This document shows, piece by piece, positions 1 to 6,219 of a stretch of 12,457 nucleotides of DNA. Within the stretch, counting starts at the first letter, position 1. Each line of letters opens with the position of its first letter. The stretch comes from Armatimonadota bacterium (GTDB taxonomy: Bacteria > Armatimonadota > Zipacnadia > Zipacnadales > UBA11051): positions 1 to 12,457 of the forward strand of contig JAUWOG010000019.1 of the NCBI GenBank assembly GCA_030612305.1, written 5' to 3'. The translations under genes were made by a program, and so were the position numbers. The notes beneath the pieces are model-generated. The model did not search any database. It was not told the origin of the DNA and saw only the letters and a list, made by a program, of their open reading frames with translations.

Positions 1-117
1 CCTCTTGCCGTTGCCTCTTGCCGTTGCCTCTTGCCGTTGCCTCTTGCCGTTGCCTCTTGCCGTCGTCTCTTGCCGTTCCGTCTTGCCGTCGTCTCTTGCC
101 GTTCCGTCTTGCCGTCC
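1..117. repeat. 13-bp tandem repeat, nine copies
   Basis: Nine consecutive 13-bp units with consensus (C/T)(C/G)TCTTGCCGT(T/C)(G/C). Units 1-4 are identical (CCTCTTGCCGTTG). Units 5-9 diverge and alternate between two variants, so the right half has a 26-bp higher-order period. The array begins at the window edge and may extend further left. There are no spacers, so it is a mini-satellite and not a CRISPR array. An open frame runs through it, but it simply translates the repeat and I do not call it a gene. Confidence 0.93.
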
Positions 118-435
118 CCTCTCCCACCGGGAGGTATGCAGTCGTAAAAGACATAAATACTTAGGGGGAAAAACGTCTTTCACACTGTGTGTCAGGTCAC
201 CCGAGCAGAGAGATGGTTGACGCAGCGAAAACGGGTTTGTAAGCCGAATTATGTTGCGTTGCCTCGCCTGCTGTGTCCCTAAGTCAATGCTTATGAACAC
301 AGCAATAACTCAGGTTATGATGCTGTCGCGATAACCGGCAGGCTTATTGAACACGTCCATAACTACTTCGACAAGACAGCCGTCTTCTCCTCCTGCGGGG
401 ACAGAAACAGATCAAATTGACTGTGAGATCGGGGA
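118..435. other. 318-bp stretch with no recognised gene
   Basis: I see no supported gene here. A small stem CTCCC-ACC-GGGAG lies at 121-133 without a T-run. A 45-codon open frame (283-420, plus) has no start codon and matches nothing I recognise. Because the IS3 fragment to its right is cut off, the stretch may be sequence joined by the deletion that removed the rest of that element. Confidence 0.5.
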
Positions 436-549
436 CTATGTTGACTGAGTAGCCCCCATCGTGCGGCAAATCTCAGCCACCGGCGTACCCGCTTCAGCCT
501 GCTGTAGGGCGAATACGATCTGCGCCTCCGTGTAGCGTTTCCGCTTCAT
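436..549 (-). pseudogene. Truncated IS3-family transposase OrfA N-terminus
   Basis: The 37-residue product begins MKRKRYTEAQIVFALQQAEA and continues through GTPVAEICRTMG, which is the classic N-terminal helix-turn-helix start of IS3-group OrfA (transposase_8/HTH_Tnp_1). In the family the next residues are of the type (V/A)T(E/Q)QTFYRWK; here the protein stops after GATQST, so the rest of OrfA and all of the DDE OrfB are missing. A good Shine-Dalgarno (AGGAGGG) lies about 10 nt upstream of the ATG, so the 5' end of the element is intact while its body is lost. It cannot catalyse transposition. I chose the ATG at 549 because family members start there and the upstream codons of the longer frame have no similarity to OrfA. 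Confidence 0.85.
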
Positions 550-571
550 GATTCCCAGCCCTCCTGTCGAG

Positions 572-601
572 AGTATAGACCTTCGTCTACTCTCATGCCA
601 A
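572..601 (-). promoter_or_regulatory. Sigma-70-type promoter before the OrfA fragment
   Basis: Reading the minus strand, TTGGCA (601-596) and TATACT (577-572) are separated by 18 bp: five of six and five of six matches to TTGACA/TATAAT. It sits about 23 bp upstream of the OrfA start. An imperfect inverted repeat (569-580 with 585-594) overlaps the -10 region. Prediction from sequence only. Confidence 0.5.
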
Positions 602-751
602 GTGGACCAGGATTCGGGGTTCAGAACATCCTCCACACTGCTCTCACGCGAAGCCCTGAGCTTCACATAGCCTCCCAGCTGTCATGCCTACCCGTTGCAC
701 TGCCATCCACTCCGTGGCACCGACCCTACCTCCGCACACTTATTACTCCAA

Positions 752-1000
752 TCAGTGTTCCTTGTCCTTCGGTGGATTGGGGTCCTTGCCCGGCGCGATA
801 GTATCCTTGCTGCGTATCTTGCCGTCAACGCCCTTTGTGGTGAGTTCGCCGCCGCCTTGATTCCGCAACATACGCTTTGCTGTCTGCTCCGCTTCCTTCT
901 GCGTCTTGTGCACGCTTGATGCTTTGTCGGCATCGTTTCGTTTATTCACCCACGATCCGTCGGATCGACGGGAAATGGTACGATCCCTGTCTTTGCTCAT
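752..1000 (-). CDS. DUF2188 family small protein
   Basis: 82 residues. The pattern SRRSDGSWVNKRNDADKASS, then VHKTQKEAE, an AK-ML-NQGGGEL block, and a KGVDGKIRSKDTI tail ending in PNPPKDKEH is the hallmark of DUF2188: a small, charged, single-domain protein whose N-terminal strand carries DG-W, whose helix carries the TQ-EA motif, and whose final strand reads G-DG-IR-KD. The length is normal for the family, and the biochemical function is unknown. A strong Shine-Dalgarno (AAGGAGG) sits 7 nt before the ATG. It lies 128 bp downstream of the qatC-like gene on the same strand, so read-through from that operon is possible but separate transcription is as likely. Members are often stand-alone genes. 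Confidence 0.8.
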   Translation of the reverse strand: MSKDRDRTISRRSDGSWVNKRNDADKASSVHKTQKEAEQTAKRMLRNQGGGELTTKGVDGKIRSKDTIAPGKDPNPPKDKEH

Positions 1001-1128
1001 TTTCGGCCTCCTTTTCGTGTTGGAGTCTCTGATGACCCGCCCTCATTCCTGGTACCACTTGCTATCTTACTCCGGCACCCTGCACAAAACAAACTCGAGC
1101 CCCTCGCACTGCCCTCGCGCAGAGGCCC

Positions 1129-2475
1129 TCAGTCCCCCGCCGCCATCAGCTCTGCCGTCGCCGGGAAATGCTCGTGCACGACTCCCCAGACCTCCTCCGC
1201 ATAGCGCCGGTACATCGCCACTACGTCGGATACCGACACCCCTGCCGACGCCAGGTCCAGAAGTTGCGGCCATTGCATCAGCAACTCCGCATCAGTCATG
1301 CTCCGCACCCGCACCACCTGCGTCAGCAGGTCCATGAGATTCCCGTCCGCCTCCGTCCCCCGGTACGCCATCGGGTCGGACAGGATATCCATCTCATAGG
1401 CCTCATCGGGCGCACCGGCGGCAAGCATCGAGACGCGCCGCAGCAGGCATGGAATACACCCGCCGCACGGACGTTGCCGCCGACCCGTCATCCAGCAACT
1501 CACACTCGCCTGCATCTGGTCCGGACGCAGCACCGGACGCAGAATCTCCCGAATCAGCTCCGCCTTCGTCTGATACACGAACGGATTGACGACAGTCACC
1601 TTCACCCCTGCCGCCTCCAGCAGGGCATTGAAATCGCTCAGCACCAATGGATGCGTGCTCCGTGTCGAGAGACTCCCGATGCGACCCGCGCTCAGCGGCA
1701 GCGCCACTGTCAGCACGCCGTTGTCGCAGAAGTACGCCTCCTCCACTTCCGTCCCATGCGCCGCCGCAGCCAGCAGTGCCATGAACAGAAGCGACCGCGA
1801 GCGACGCGAGATCTCCCGCTCGCGCGAGTCTGGAAACGCAAAACGCCCGCCCTTACGCGGCTGCAGCAGCACCCCCGCGAAGCTCGCAACACCCGGCCAG
1901 AGCTCCTCGAGTGTCTCCCGAATCGCGCTCTGGGCGCTCCGTATCTGTGGATTCCCCGACTGGTGGGTCACGAACAGCGGCTTGCGACCGGCCCGCAGCA
2001 GCATCACCGCACCCGCCAGCGAATCCAGGCCCCCCGACAGCGCCGATACGCAGTCCACATCCGCTGCGGCCTCACCCGACGGCCTCAGCAGCTCCTCCTC
2101 AGCCGCCGGCTCATACGCGCAGAACGTCAGCCGGAAATTGTCCCGCGTCAGCGCATGCAGGATCCCGGCCAGCCGGTCCTTGTTCTCATCCCAGAAAGCC
2201 GGCTCCCGCACCGGCATCAGCAGCTCAATGTCCCGCGTCCACGCCTCGTTACTCCCGCGCAGCACTGCGATGTCCGACATCAGCGCTCCTATCGCGATGT
2301 CGAGGATGTCACGGAGCAGCGGCGGCGGCTCGATGCTCACCGCTTCCCGCAACTCCGAGATGTTCACCACCACATTGCACTCGTGGCCGCCCCACTCCAG
2401 GCACCAGTCAGCCACCGGCCTGCTGCGTTCCAGCAGGCCCTGTGGCATCCCGGTTGCCACTACAACACGCGCCAT
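1129..2475 (-). CDS. qatC: QatC-like QueC-family PP-loop ATPase
   Basis: 448 residues, about the size of QatC of the QatABCD anti-phage system and twice the size of housekeeping QueC (about 230). An N-terminal extension (1-140) has no QueC counterpart. The ATP-binding PP-loop is SGGLDS (147-152) within DCVSALSGGLDSLAGA. A second conserved block is RSRSLLFMALLAAAA (225-239), followed by DNGVLTVALPLSAGRIGSLS (251-270) and the RSTHP motif, as in QatC-type proteins. The QueC zinc site is kept as C327-X9-C337-X2-C340-X2-C343. QueC converts 7-carboxy-7-deazaguanine to preQ0 using ATP and ammonia; QueC-like defence proteins are thought to handle a related deazapurine. No QueD, QueE or FolE is encoded nearby, so a precursor would have to come from elsewhere. 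The ATG at 2475 follows the upstream stop by 6 bp, with GGAGG inside the end of that gene, which implies coupled expression. Confidence 0.82.
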   Translation of the reverse strand: MARVVVATGMPQGLLERSRPVADWCLEWGGHECNVVVNISELREAVSIEPPPLLRDILDIAIGALMSDIAVLRGSNEAWTRDIELLMPVREPAFWDENKDRLAGILHALTRDNFRLTFCAYEPAAEEELLRPSGEAAADVDCVSALSGGLDSLAGAVMLLRAGRKPLFVTHQSGNPQIRSAQSAIRETLEELWPGVASFAGVLLQPRKGGRFAFPDSREREISRRSRSLLFMALLAAAAHGTEVEEAYFCDNGVLTVALPLSAGRIGSLSTRSTHPLVLSDFNALLEAAGVKVTVVNPFVYQTKAELIREILRPVLRPDQMQASVSCWMTGRRQRPCGGCIPCLLRRVSMLAAGAPDEAYEMDILSDPMAYRGTEADGNLMDLLTQVVRVRSMTDAELLMQWPQLLDLASAGVSVSDVVAMYRRYAEEVWGVVHEHFPATAELMAAGD

Positions 2476-2481
2476 CTGCGA

Positions 2482-3261
2482 CTATCCTCCGCCGGCCGCC
2501 AATACCTCCAGGCCGCTCTCAACAGCCTGGCCAAAGAACCCCCGTAGCACCTCGCCCCGCCCGGCTGCATCCGGCCGCGTCAGCGCCTGCCGGATCACGT
2601 CCTCAGCACTGCTCAGGTCCACACCCCCCGTGATAATCCGACACGAGTGCGCAATCCTGTCCTGGAGTATCGAACTGCTGCTCACCGTCGGCAAAGCCTC
2701 GGTACCTACGAAATCGCTGATGTCGCGGGCAACGAAGTAGCGGAAAGCGTGGCTGAAGTCGTCAGCGAGGAACGCACCGGCGAGGTGGTTGAGGCGCGAC
2801 TCTTCGTAGAAACCGCCGAAATGACTCTCTAGCTGGGGCAGCGTCGCCTTCAATAACCCCGGCGAGCCCGGGATATCCTCCGCCGCGCCCATCACGGTCG
2901 TACCCACGGCCTGCAGCCCCAGGTCACTGAACCGCGAGGCCATCTGCCGGCTGATAATCTCGGTCTCCGCGCGCCTCCGGATCCCGTTGGCAAGCTCGAT
3001 CGCGGGCGTCTGCGGCACCCCCGGATGCCCCGTCAACAGCCGGCTCAGATCCCCCGCCTGCGCGGCAACAGGCGCCTCCAGCAGGTTGTCCAGGCAGCAC
3101 ACAACGCCCGCGCTCTTCAGCCCGGCACGCGTCTCAGGCCCCAGCGCCGACACGATGCGCGACAGCACCTCAGCCGGATCCGGATCCGGTTGCCGGTACA
3201 GCTCCCGTACCCGTTCCCACTCAGGTGTTGCCGGCGAACGTTGTGAACTTGACGTACCCAT
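2482..3261 (-). CDS. qatB: QatB-like protein with N-terminal MGTS motif
   Basis: 259 residues beginning MGTSSSQRSPATPEWERVRE. The short MG-T-S start directly upstream of a QatC-type gene is what I know of QatB from QatABCD operons, and the length is close to QatB (roughly 250-300). The rest is largely helical, with an internal region RRRAETEIISRQMASRFSDL around 96-115 and no recognisable catalytic motif. There is no signal peptide or membrane segment. The assignment rests mainly on the N-terminus, the size and the partnership with the QatC-like gene, so it is less secure than that one. The usual prolines and glycines that follow MGTS in QatB of enterobacteria are not obvious. A modest ribosome site (AAGGCGAG) precedes the ATG. 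It lies 23 bp downstream of the preceding gene, in one transcription unit. Confidence 0.62.
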   Translation of the reverse strand: MGTSSSQRSPATPEWERVRELYRQPDPDPAEVLSRIVSALGPETRAGLKSAGVVCCLDNLLEAPVAAQAGDLSRLLTGHPGVPQTPAIELANGIRRRAETEIISRQMASRFSDLGLQAVGTTVMGAAEDIPGSPGLLKATLPQLESHFGGFYEESRLNHLAGAFLADDFSHAFRYFVARDISDFVGTEALPTVSSSSILQDRIAHSCRIITGGVDLSSAEDVIRQALTRPDAAGRGEVLRGFFGQAVESGLEVLAAGGG

Positions 3262-3284
3262 CTCTCGCCTTACCTACCCAGGCA

Positions 3285-3725
3285 CTACGACACGTCACTA
3301 TCCCTCACCACGAACGAGCAACGCGCCTCGTCACTCTCCGACAGATCGGCGATACACTCCAGCCCCAGCGGCTCCAGCACCCGCCGGTACAGCACATCAC
3401 AATGACCGCAGTAATCCTCATACGGCTCCATGTACTCCAGCTCATTCAGCCGGCCCTTCGACGGGCAGTAGTGCATGATGATGGAGAACTCCCCCGCCTC
3501 CTCATCCAGCTCCATCGTGAAGTCCGCCGCCTCCTCATTCAGCGTATGGCTCCAGTACAGCCAGCAGCCACGCAGACCGTGCTCCTCCACCAATCCCCGC
3601 AGGTTATCCAGGAAGTTGTCTGAAATATACTCCCAGTACCTCACAACTTCCTCTTTCCCGCCCTGCTTTTCCAGAAACTTGAACAGCTCGCTATAGGCCG
3701 GGATGAACTCCGTACACGAGATCAT
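3285..3725 (-). CDS. Conserved hypothetical, Cys-rich, possible ATC-hydrolase-like fold
   Basis: 146 residues with seven cysteines (C4, C54, C87, C106, C109, C124, C136). The blocks RGCWLYWSHTLNEEAADFTM (52-71), the strand-then-cysteine segment MHYCPSKGRL (84-93), the YEDYCGHCDVLYRR segment (102-115) and a terminal EARC-F-V strand are the sort of features conserved in a family I recall only as hypothetical. The layout resembles small proteins annotated as L-2-amino-thiazoline-4-carboxylate hydrolase-like, but I cannot confirm this. C87 and the C106-X2-C109 pair could be catalytic or metal-binding. The ATG overlaps the upstream stop in an ATGA arrangement (4 nt), so translation is coupled to the preceding gene and the two probably act together. 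There is no membrane segment or signal peptide. Confidence 0.75.
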   Translation of the reverse strand: MISCTEFIPAYSELFKFLEKQGGKEEVVRYWEYISDNFLDNLRGLVEEHGLRGCWLYWSHTLNEEAADFTMELDEEAGEFSIIMHYCPSKGRLNELEYMEPYEDYCGHCDVLYRRVLEPLGLECIADLSESDEARCSFVVRDSDVS

Positions 3726-4189
3726 GTGCCCCTCCGATAGAACCTCTGCACGCTCCGACCTGTTTCCTCCTCATACTCGACCAGCTCGAACGCAAACGGT
3801 GTCCCCTCCACAAGCTGCTCATTGACTGTCCGCGTCGTCTCCACCCACAGGTCGGCTACTGGGTAGCCGTGTTCGCGCATGTGCATCACTGCCGGACACG
3901 CCGCCACTCGCAGTATCATCTCATCCTTATACGGCTCAATCTCAATCTCGCCGCTTTCGATGTTGTAAATCTTTTCGGTATATTCAGCCAGCGCGACCAA
4001 CCCGCGTTGCCGGATCTCCTCCTTGAGTGGCGCATGGTAGGCCTCGGCAAACTGGCGCAGATATTCCCTGACTGCTTCCTCGCCATACCGGTCATGCACA
4101 TACTGGATTCCGCCACTCATAGCCCCGTGAAAATCCTTATGCAGATACACATTATCGGCGGCCTCCCGCCGCATGACCTCTTTCGGCAT
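3722..4189 (-). CDS. Conserved hypothetical protein, companion of the 146-aa protein
   Basis: 155 residues from the ATG at 4189, which has a strong Shine-Dalgarno (AGGAGGGAG) just upstream; an upstream extension of the frame to 4456 is antisense to the neighbouring gene and is rejected. An N-terminal helical half (YLHKDFHGAMSGGIQYVHDR, residues 15-34, then REYLRQFAEAY) is followed by a strand-rich half with a single cysteine in RVAACPAVMHMREHGYP (94-110) and a tail GRSVQRFYRR (144-153). I do not recognise a named family. The Cys-Pro segment after a strand and the closing R-x-F/RC-x-F strand parallel the 146-aa protein translated directly after it, so the two may be distant relatives or subunits of one enzyme. 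It starts 67 bp after the NYN gene in the same operon. Confidence 0.78.
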   Translation of the reverse strand: MPKEVMRREAADNVYLHKDFHGAMSGGIQYVHDRYGEEAVREYLRQFAEAYHAPLKEEIRQRGLVALAEYTEKIYNIESGEIEIEPYKDEMILRVAACPAVMHMREHGYPVADLWVETTRTVNEQLVEGTPFAFELVEYEEETGRSVQRFYRRGT

Positions 4190-4256
4190 CTCACTTCTCC
4201 CTCCTGTACGGAAACAGCATCCTCCGCCGACTCCCATGTTGTACGGCGGGCGGCGC

Positions 4257-4775
4257 TTACGGAGCACATTTCTCAATGAGCTCAGCGTCAATCTCATGGA
4301 ACCTGTCGCAGACGTGCTGCAGATGCTGCAAACGCCCTGTCTGGAAGTAGGCGCTCTCAACGCCTCTTCCCATCTCGCCAACTGCTTCCAGCGCACAGGC
4401 GAAGTCCCCGTCGCCTGAGACCAGTATGGCAACATCATAGTCGTCCTTTGCAGCATGAAGCAGCATCCCCACTACAAGGGCGATGTCCACGCCTTTCTCG
4501 ACGTACGTATCACCGCGAGGCTCCAGTCGGCCGAGCTTCACGCGGACTTGCTGCTGCCTGCCCACAGCCCCGAGGAACCGTTGCTGCTTCCGGTAGGTCT
4601 CTTCTCCGGAGCTTTGCAGACAGGCGGCATTGTAGTAGTACACACGTTGAAGCTGACGATCGGGGCCTGCCAGATGCGTACCCAGTTTGAAGAAGTCAAC
4701 GTACGTCGGGCAGTCGTTGTTCTTCAGACCGTGATAGAAACTGCTGCCGTCCACAAAGACCATTACACGCTTCAT
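4257..4775 (-). CDS. NYN (LabA/DUF88-like) PIN-fold nuclease
   Basis: 172 residues: a nearly bare NYN domain. The N-terminal strand MKRVMVFVDGSSFY carries the first acidic residue D9. The central KGVDIALVVGMLL block (94-106) carries D97. The strand ILVSGDGDF (117-125) carries D122 and D124. These are the acidic residues expected to bind Mg2+ in NYN/PIN-like ribonucleases, and all are present, so the enzyme is probably active, most likely on RNA. No extra DNA- or RNA-binding domain (OST-HTH, zinc finger) is attached. The ATG at 4775 overlaps the upstream TGA in a TGATG arrangement, preceded by a GGAGGGAGG ribosome site; a TTG one codon earlier is less likely. Such proteins occur in RNA processing, toxin-like and defence contexts; here the operon links it to the QatBC-like pair. 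Confidence 0.88.
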   Translation of the reverse strand: MKRVMVFVDGSSFYHGLKNNDCPTYVDFFKLGTHLAGPDRQLQRVYYYNAACLQSSGEETYRKQQRFLGAVGRQQQVRVKLGRLEPRGDTYVEKGVDIALVVGMLLHAAKDDYDVAILVSGDGDFACALEAVGEMGRGVESAYFQTGRLQHLQHVCDRFHEIDAELIEKCAP

Positions 4776-5713
4776 CAACTAGCCTCCCTCCACGGAAACA
4801 GCATCTCCGCCTCCTGCTTCAGCACGCGCGCGATGCCCTTCTCGCAGCTCTTACGCAGCGGGAATTTCAGGTAGCTGTTCCAGGTGCTGAAGATACCCAT
4901 CTCCACCAGCAGCTTCTTCTGCCCGGACAGCCAGCACGCTATCGTCTTCCCCCCATACACATCCCACATCATCTTGCTCATCCGCACCTGCAGCTTCTCC
5001 GCCAGGCCGATATCGCCCGCACTCACCGCGTTCATTATCTGCCCCGCCAGATACCCGTTGAAGATCCCGCCACCCAGCAGCAGGCCGTCATAGCCCGCCG
5101 TCAGGTACTCCACACACATGAACTCATTGCCGTCGAGCAGCAGCAGTTCGGGCCGCTTCCTCCGCGCCGCCAGCGCAATATCACGCCGCTGCGGGTCCGA
5201 CGAGCTGTCCTTCACCAGCACAACCTTCTCCTCCATGTACAGCTTCTTCTTCACCGATTCAGGCACTGCCACCGGCCCATGATGGCCGCGCGCATAGATA
5301 CCCACCGGCAGCGGACTCCCCGCGATGGCCTCCTGATACAGCTCATGGATCGTCTTTGGCGTTGCATTCATCAGGAAATGCGGCGGCGCAATGACCGCGA
5401 TATCGGCCCCCGCCGCCTTCGCCCACTCCATATTATCCACAATCCGCGCCGCCGAGTTGTCCGTACACTGCACTGCCAGCTTCAGCCGCCCCTCATTGTG
5501 CTTGACCACCGCATCCACCATATCGCGCCGCTGCTCATCGGTCATCCACGCACCTTCGCCACACGTGCCCAGCAGAAACAGGCCGGTGACGCCCAGCTTC
5601 ACATGATGCTCGACGAGCCGCTTGACCGACCTCTTGCACACATTCATGCTCTTGTTGAACGGTGTCGGCGTCGCCGACCACACATTCGCCGGCGTATCAA
5701 TTGCCTTGGCCAT
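4775..5713 (-). CDS. DHDPS/NAL-family aldolase (dihydrodipicolinate synthase-like)
   Basis: 312 residues, the usual length for this class I aldolase family, a TIM barrel. The Schiff-base lysine is K168 in VVLVKDSSSDP and the catalytic tyrosine is Y140 in PLPVGIYARGHHG. The phosphate/carboxylate-binding GTTGE loop is GTCGEGAW (49-56), with Cys replacing the second Thr that relays protons in true DapA. That, together with the non-lysine-pathway neighbourhood, argues for a keto-acid aldolase or lyase of unknown substrate and not housekeeping DapA. I chose the ATG at 5713 because it has a GAGGAG site about 8 nt upstream and MAKAIDTPANVWSATPTPF is a normal family start; the frame is open to 5833 but that extension is unlike the family. 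It is the first gene of the six-gene operon. Confidence 0.88.
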   Translation of the reverse strand: MAKAIDTPANVWSATPTPFNKSMNVCKRSVKRLVEHHVKLGVTGLFLLGTCGEGAWMTDEQRRDMVDAVVKHNEGRLKLAVQCTDNSAARIVDNMEWAKAAGADIAVIAPPHFLMNATPKTIHELYQEAIAGSPLPVGIYARGHHGPVAVPESVKKKLYMEEKVVLVKDSSSDPQRRDIALAARRKRPELLLLDGNEFMCVEYLTAGYDGLLLGGGIFNGYLAGQIMNAVSAGDIGLAEKLQVRMSKMMWDVYGGKTIACWLSGQKKLLVEMGIFSTWNSYLKFPLRKSCEKGIARVLKQEAEMLFPWREAS

Positions 5714-5990
5714 CAAATTGCTCCTCAAAGTACCGCGAACCCACGCGGCTCTTCGCTTCTCGGAATCAGCGACGGCGTTCTGAATGCCGTCCATGCCGTT
5801 GCAGCAATGTCCTTGTCCCCGTCCTGGTACCACCTGCAGTGAGAGTTCTCAACTGGAAGCTGGGCGCAATCTCTGCTTCCGCAAGAGAGTTTGCCGCAGG
5901 CGAACTCCACGTCCTGCAGGGGGATGGGGCCGGAGATAAGTGACAAGCTGGGACGCCTCTACCCCCACAATCCAGGAGTAACAGTGCACT

Positions 5991-6219
5991 ATTCTGCCGC
6001 GCCTTCTCCCGTGCTCGTACGAAAATCGGGAAAAGTATCGCCGCCAGGATTGTGATGATCTGACTGCTCAAAAAGGGCTTTTCCGGGAGACCTCTTCGAC
6101 GCAGACCCGTCTATTTGCCGCGTAGCGCAGAGCTCTCCTTGCGAAATACTCTCTCTCAGCAGTCAGATCATCGCCATGACTACCGGCAGTCCGATGAGGG
6201 TAAATCCACGTCGTGTCGT
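5991..6219 (-). pseudogene. Decayed pseudopilin (H-X9-DG type) N-terminal remnant
   Basis: The minus strand reads TTRRGFTLIGLPVVMAMI up to about 6166, is then broken by a 105-bp insertion containing stops, and resumes as ITILAAILFPIFVRAREKAR at about 6054. It aligns residue for residue with the first 37 or so residues of the intact pseudopilin at 6625-7248 (TRRGFTLIELLVVIAIIAIL and onward). Three lesions are visible: the start codon is ACG instead of ATG, the conserved Glu of the type IV prepilin motif is Gly, and the hydrophobic helix is split by the insertion. Downstream of REKARQN nothing resembles the rest of the protein. It is clearly non-functional. Confidence 0.85.
6061..6165. mobile_element. 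105-bp TIR element inserted in the pseudopilin remnant
   Basis: The insertion begins TGACTGCT (6061-6068) and ends AGCAGTCA (6158-6165), perfect 8-bp terminal inverted repeats that continue with partial matches for about 7 bp more inside. It is flanked on both sides by GATC (6057-6060 and 6166-6169), a candidate 4-bp target duplication; because GATC is palindromic, the whole inverted repeat reads 15 bp (6054-6068 with 6158-6172). Its limits are independently defined by the pseudopilin reading frame, which is interrupted exactly here. It has no coding capacity, so it would be a MITE-like non-autonomous element. The duplication is not clean: the restored frame has one extra codon if 4 bp are duplicated. 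Confidence 0.6.

Noticed and set aside
1..117. Possible CRISPR array
   Set aside because: The 13-bp units are contiguous with no spacers and no cas genes are nearby; it is a simple tandem repeat.
283..420. 45-codon plus-strand open frame with protein-like composition
   Set aside because: It has no ATG, GTG or TTG start at a sensible place, follows directly on a stop codon, and matches nothing I recognise; at most it is a gene fragment.
595..933. Small frames on both strands around the DUF2188 gene
   Set aside because: They are out-of-frame overlaps of the DUF2188 coding region or lie in the spacer left of it, without ribosome sites or motifs.
1168..2740. Long plus-strand open frames (459, 384 and 240 codons) opposite the QatC-like gene
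   Set aside because: They are antisense shadows produced by the GC-rich codon usage of the minus-strand gene: Arg/His/Gln- or Ser/Pro-rich translations, no ribosome sites, no family resemblance, while the minus strand carries clear PP-loop and zinc motifs.
4190..4456. N-terminal extension of the 155-aa protein to 4456
   Set aside because: It overlaps the NYN gene in another frame, and the ATG at 4189 is preceded by a strong AGGAGGGAG site.
4775..5713. Reading the TIM-barrel gene as the missing QatD (TatD-like) nuclease
   Set aside because: Both are TIM barrels, but this sequence has the Schiff-base lysine and GTxGE loop of class I aldolases and lacks the metal-binding histidine motifs of TatD.
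5714..5833. N-terminal extension of the aldolase to 5833
   Set aside because: The extra 40 codons do not resemble the family, and the ATG at 5713 has a good ribosome site and a normal family N-terminus.
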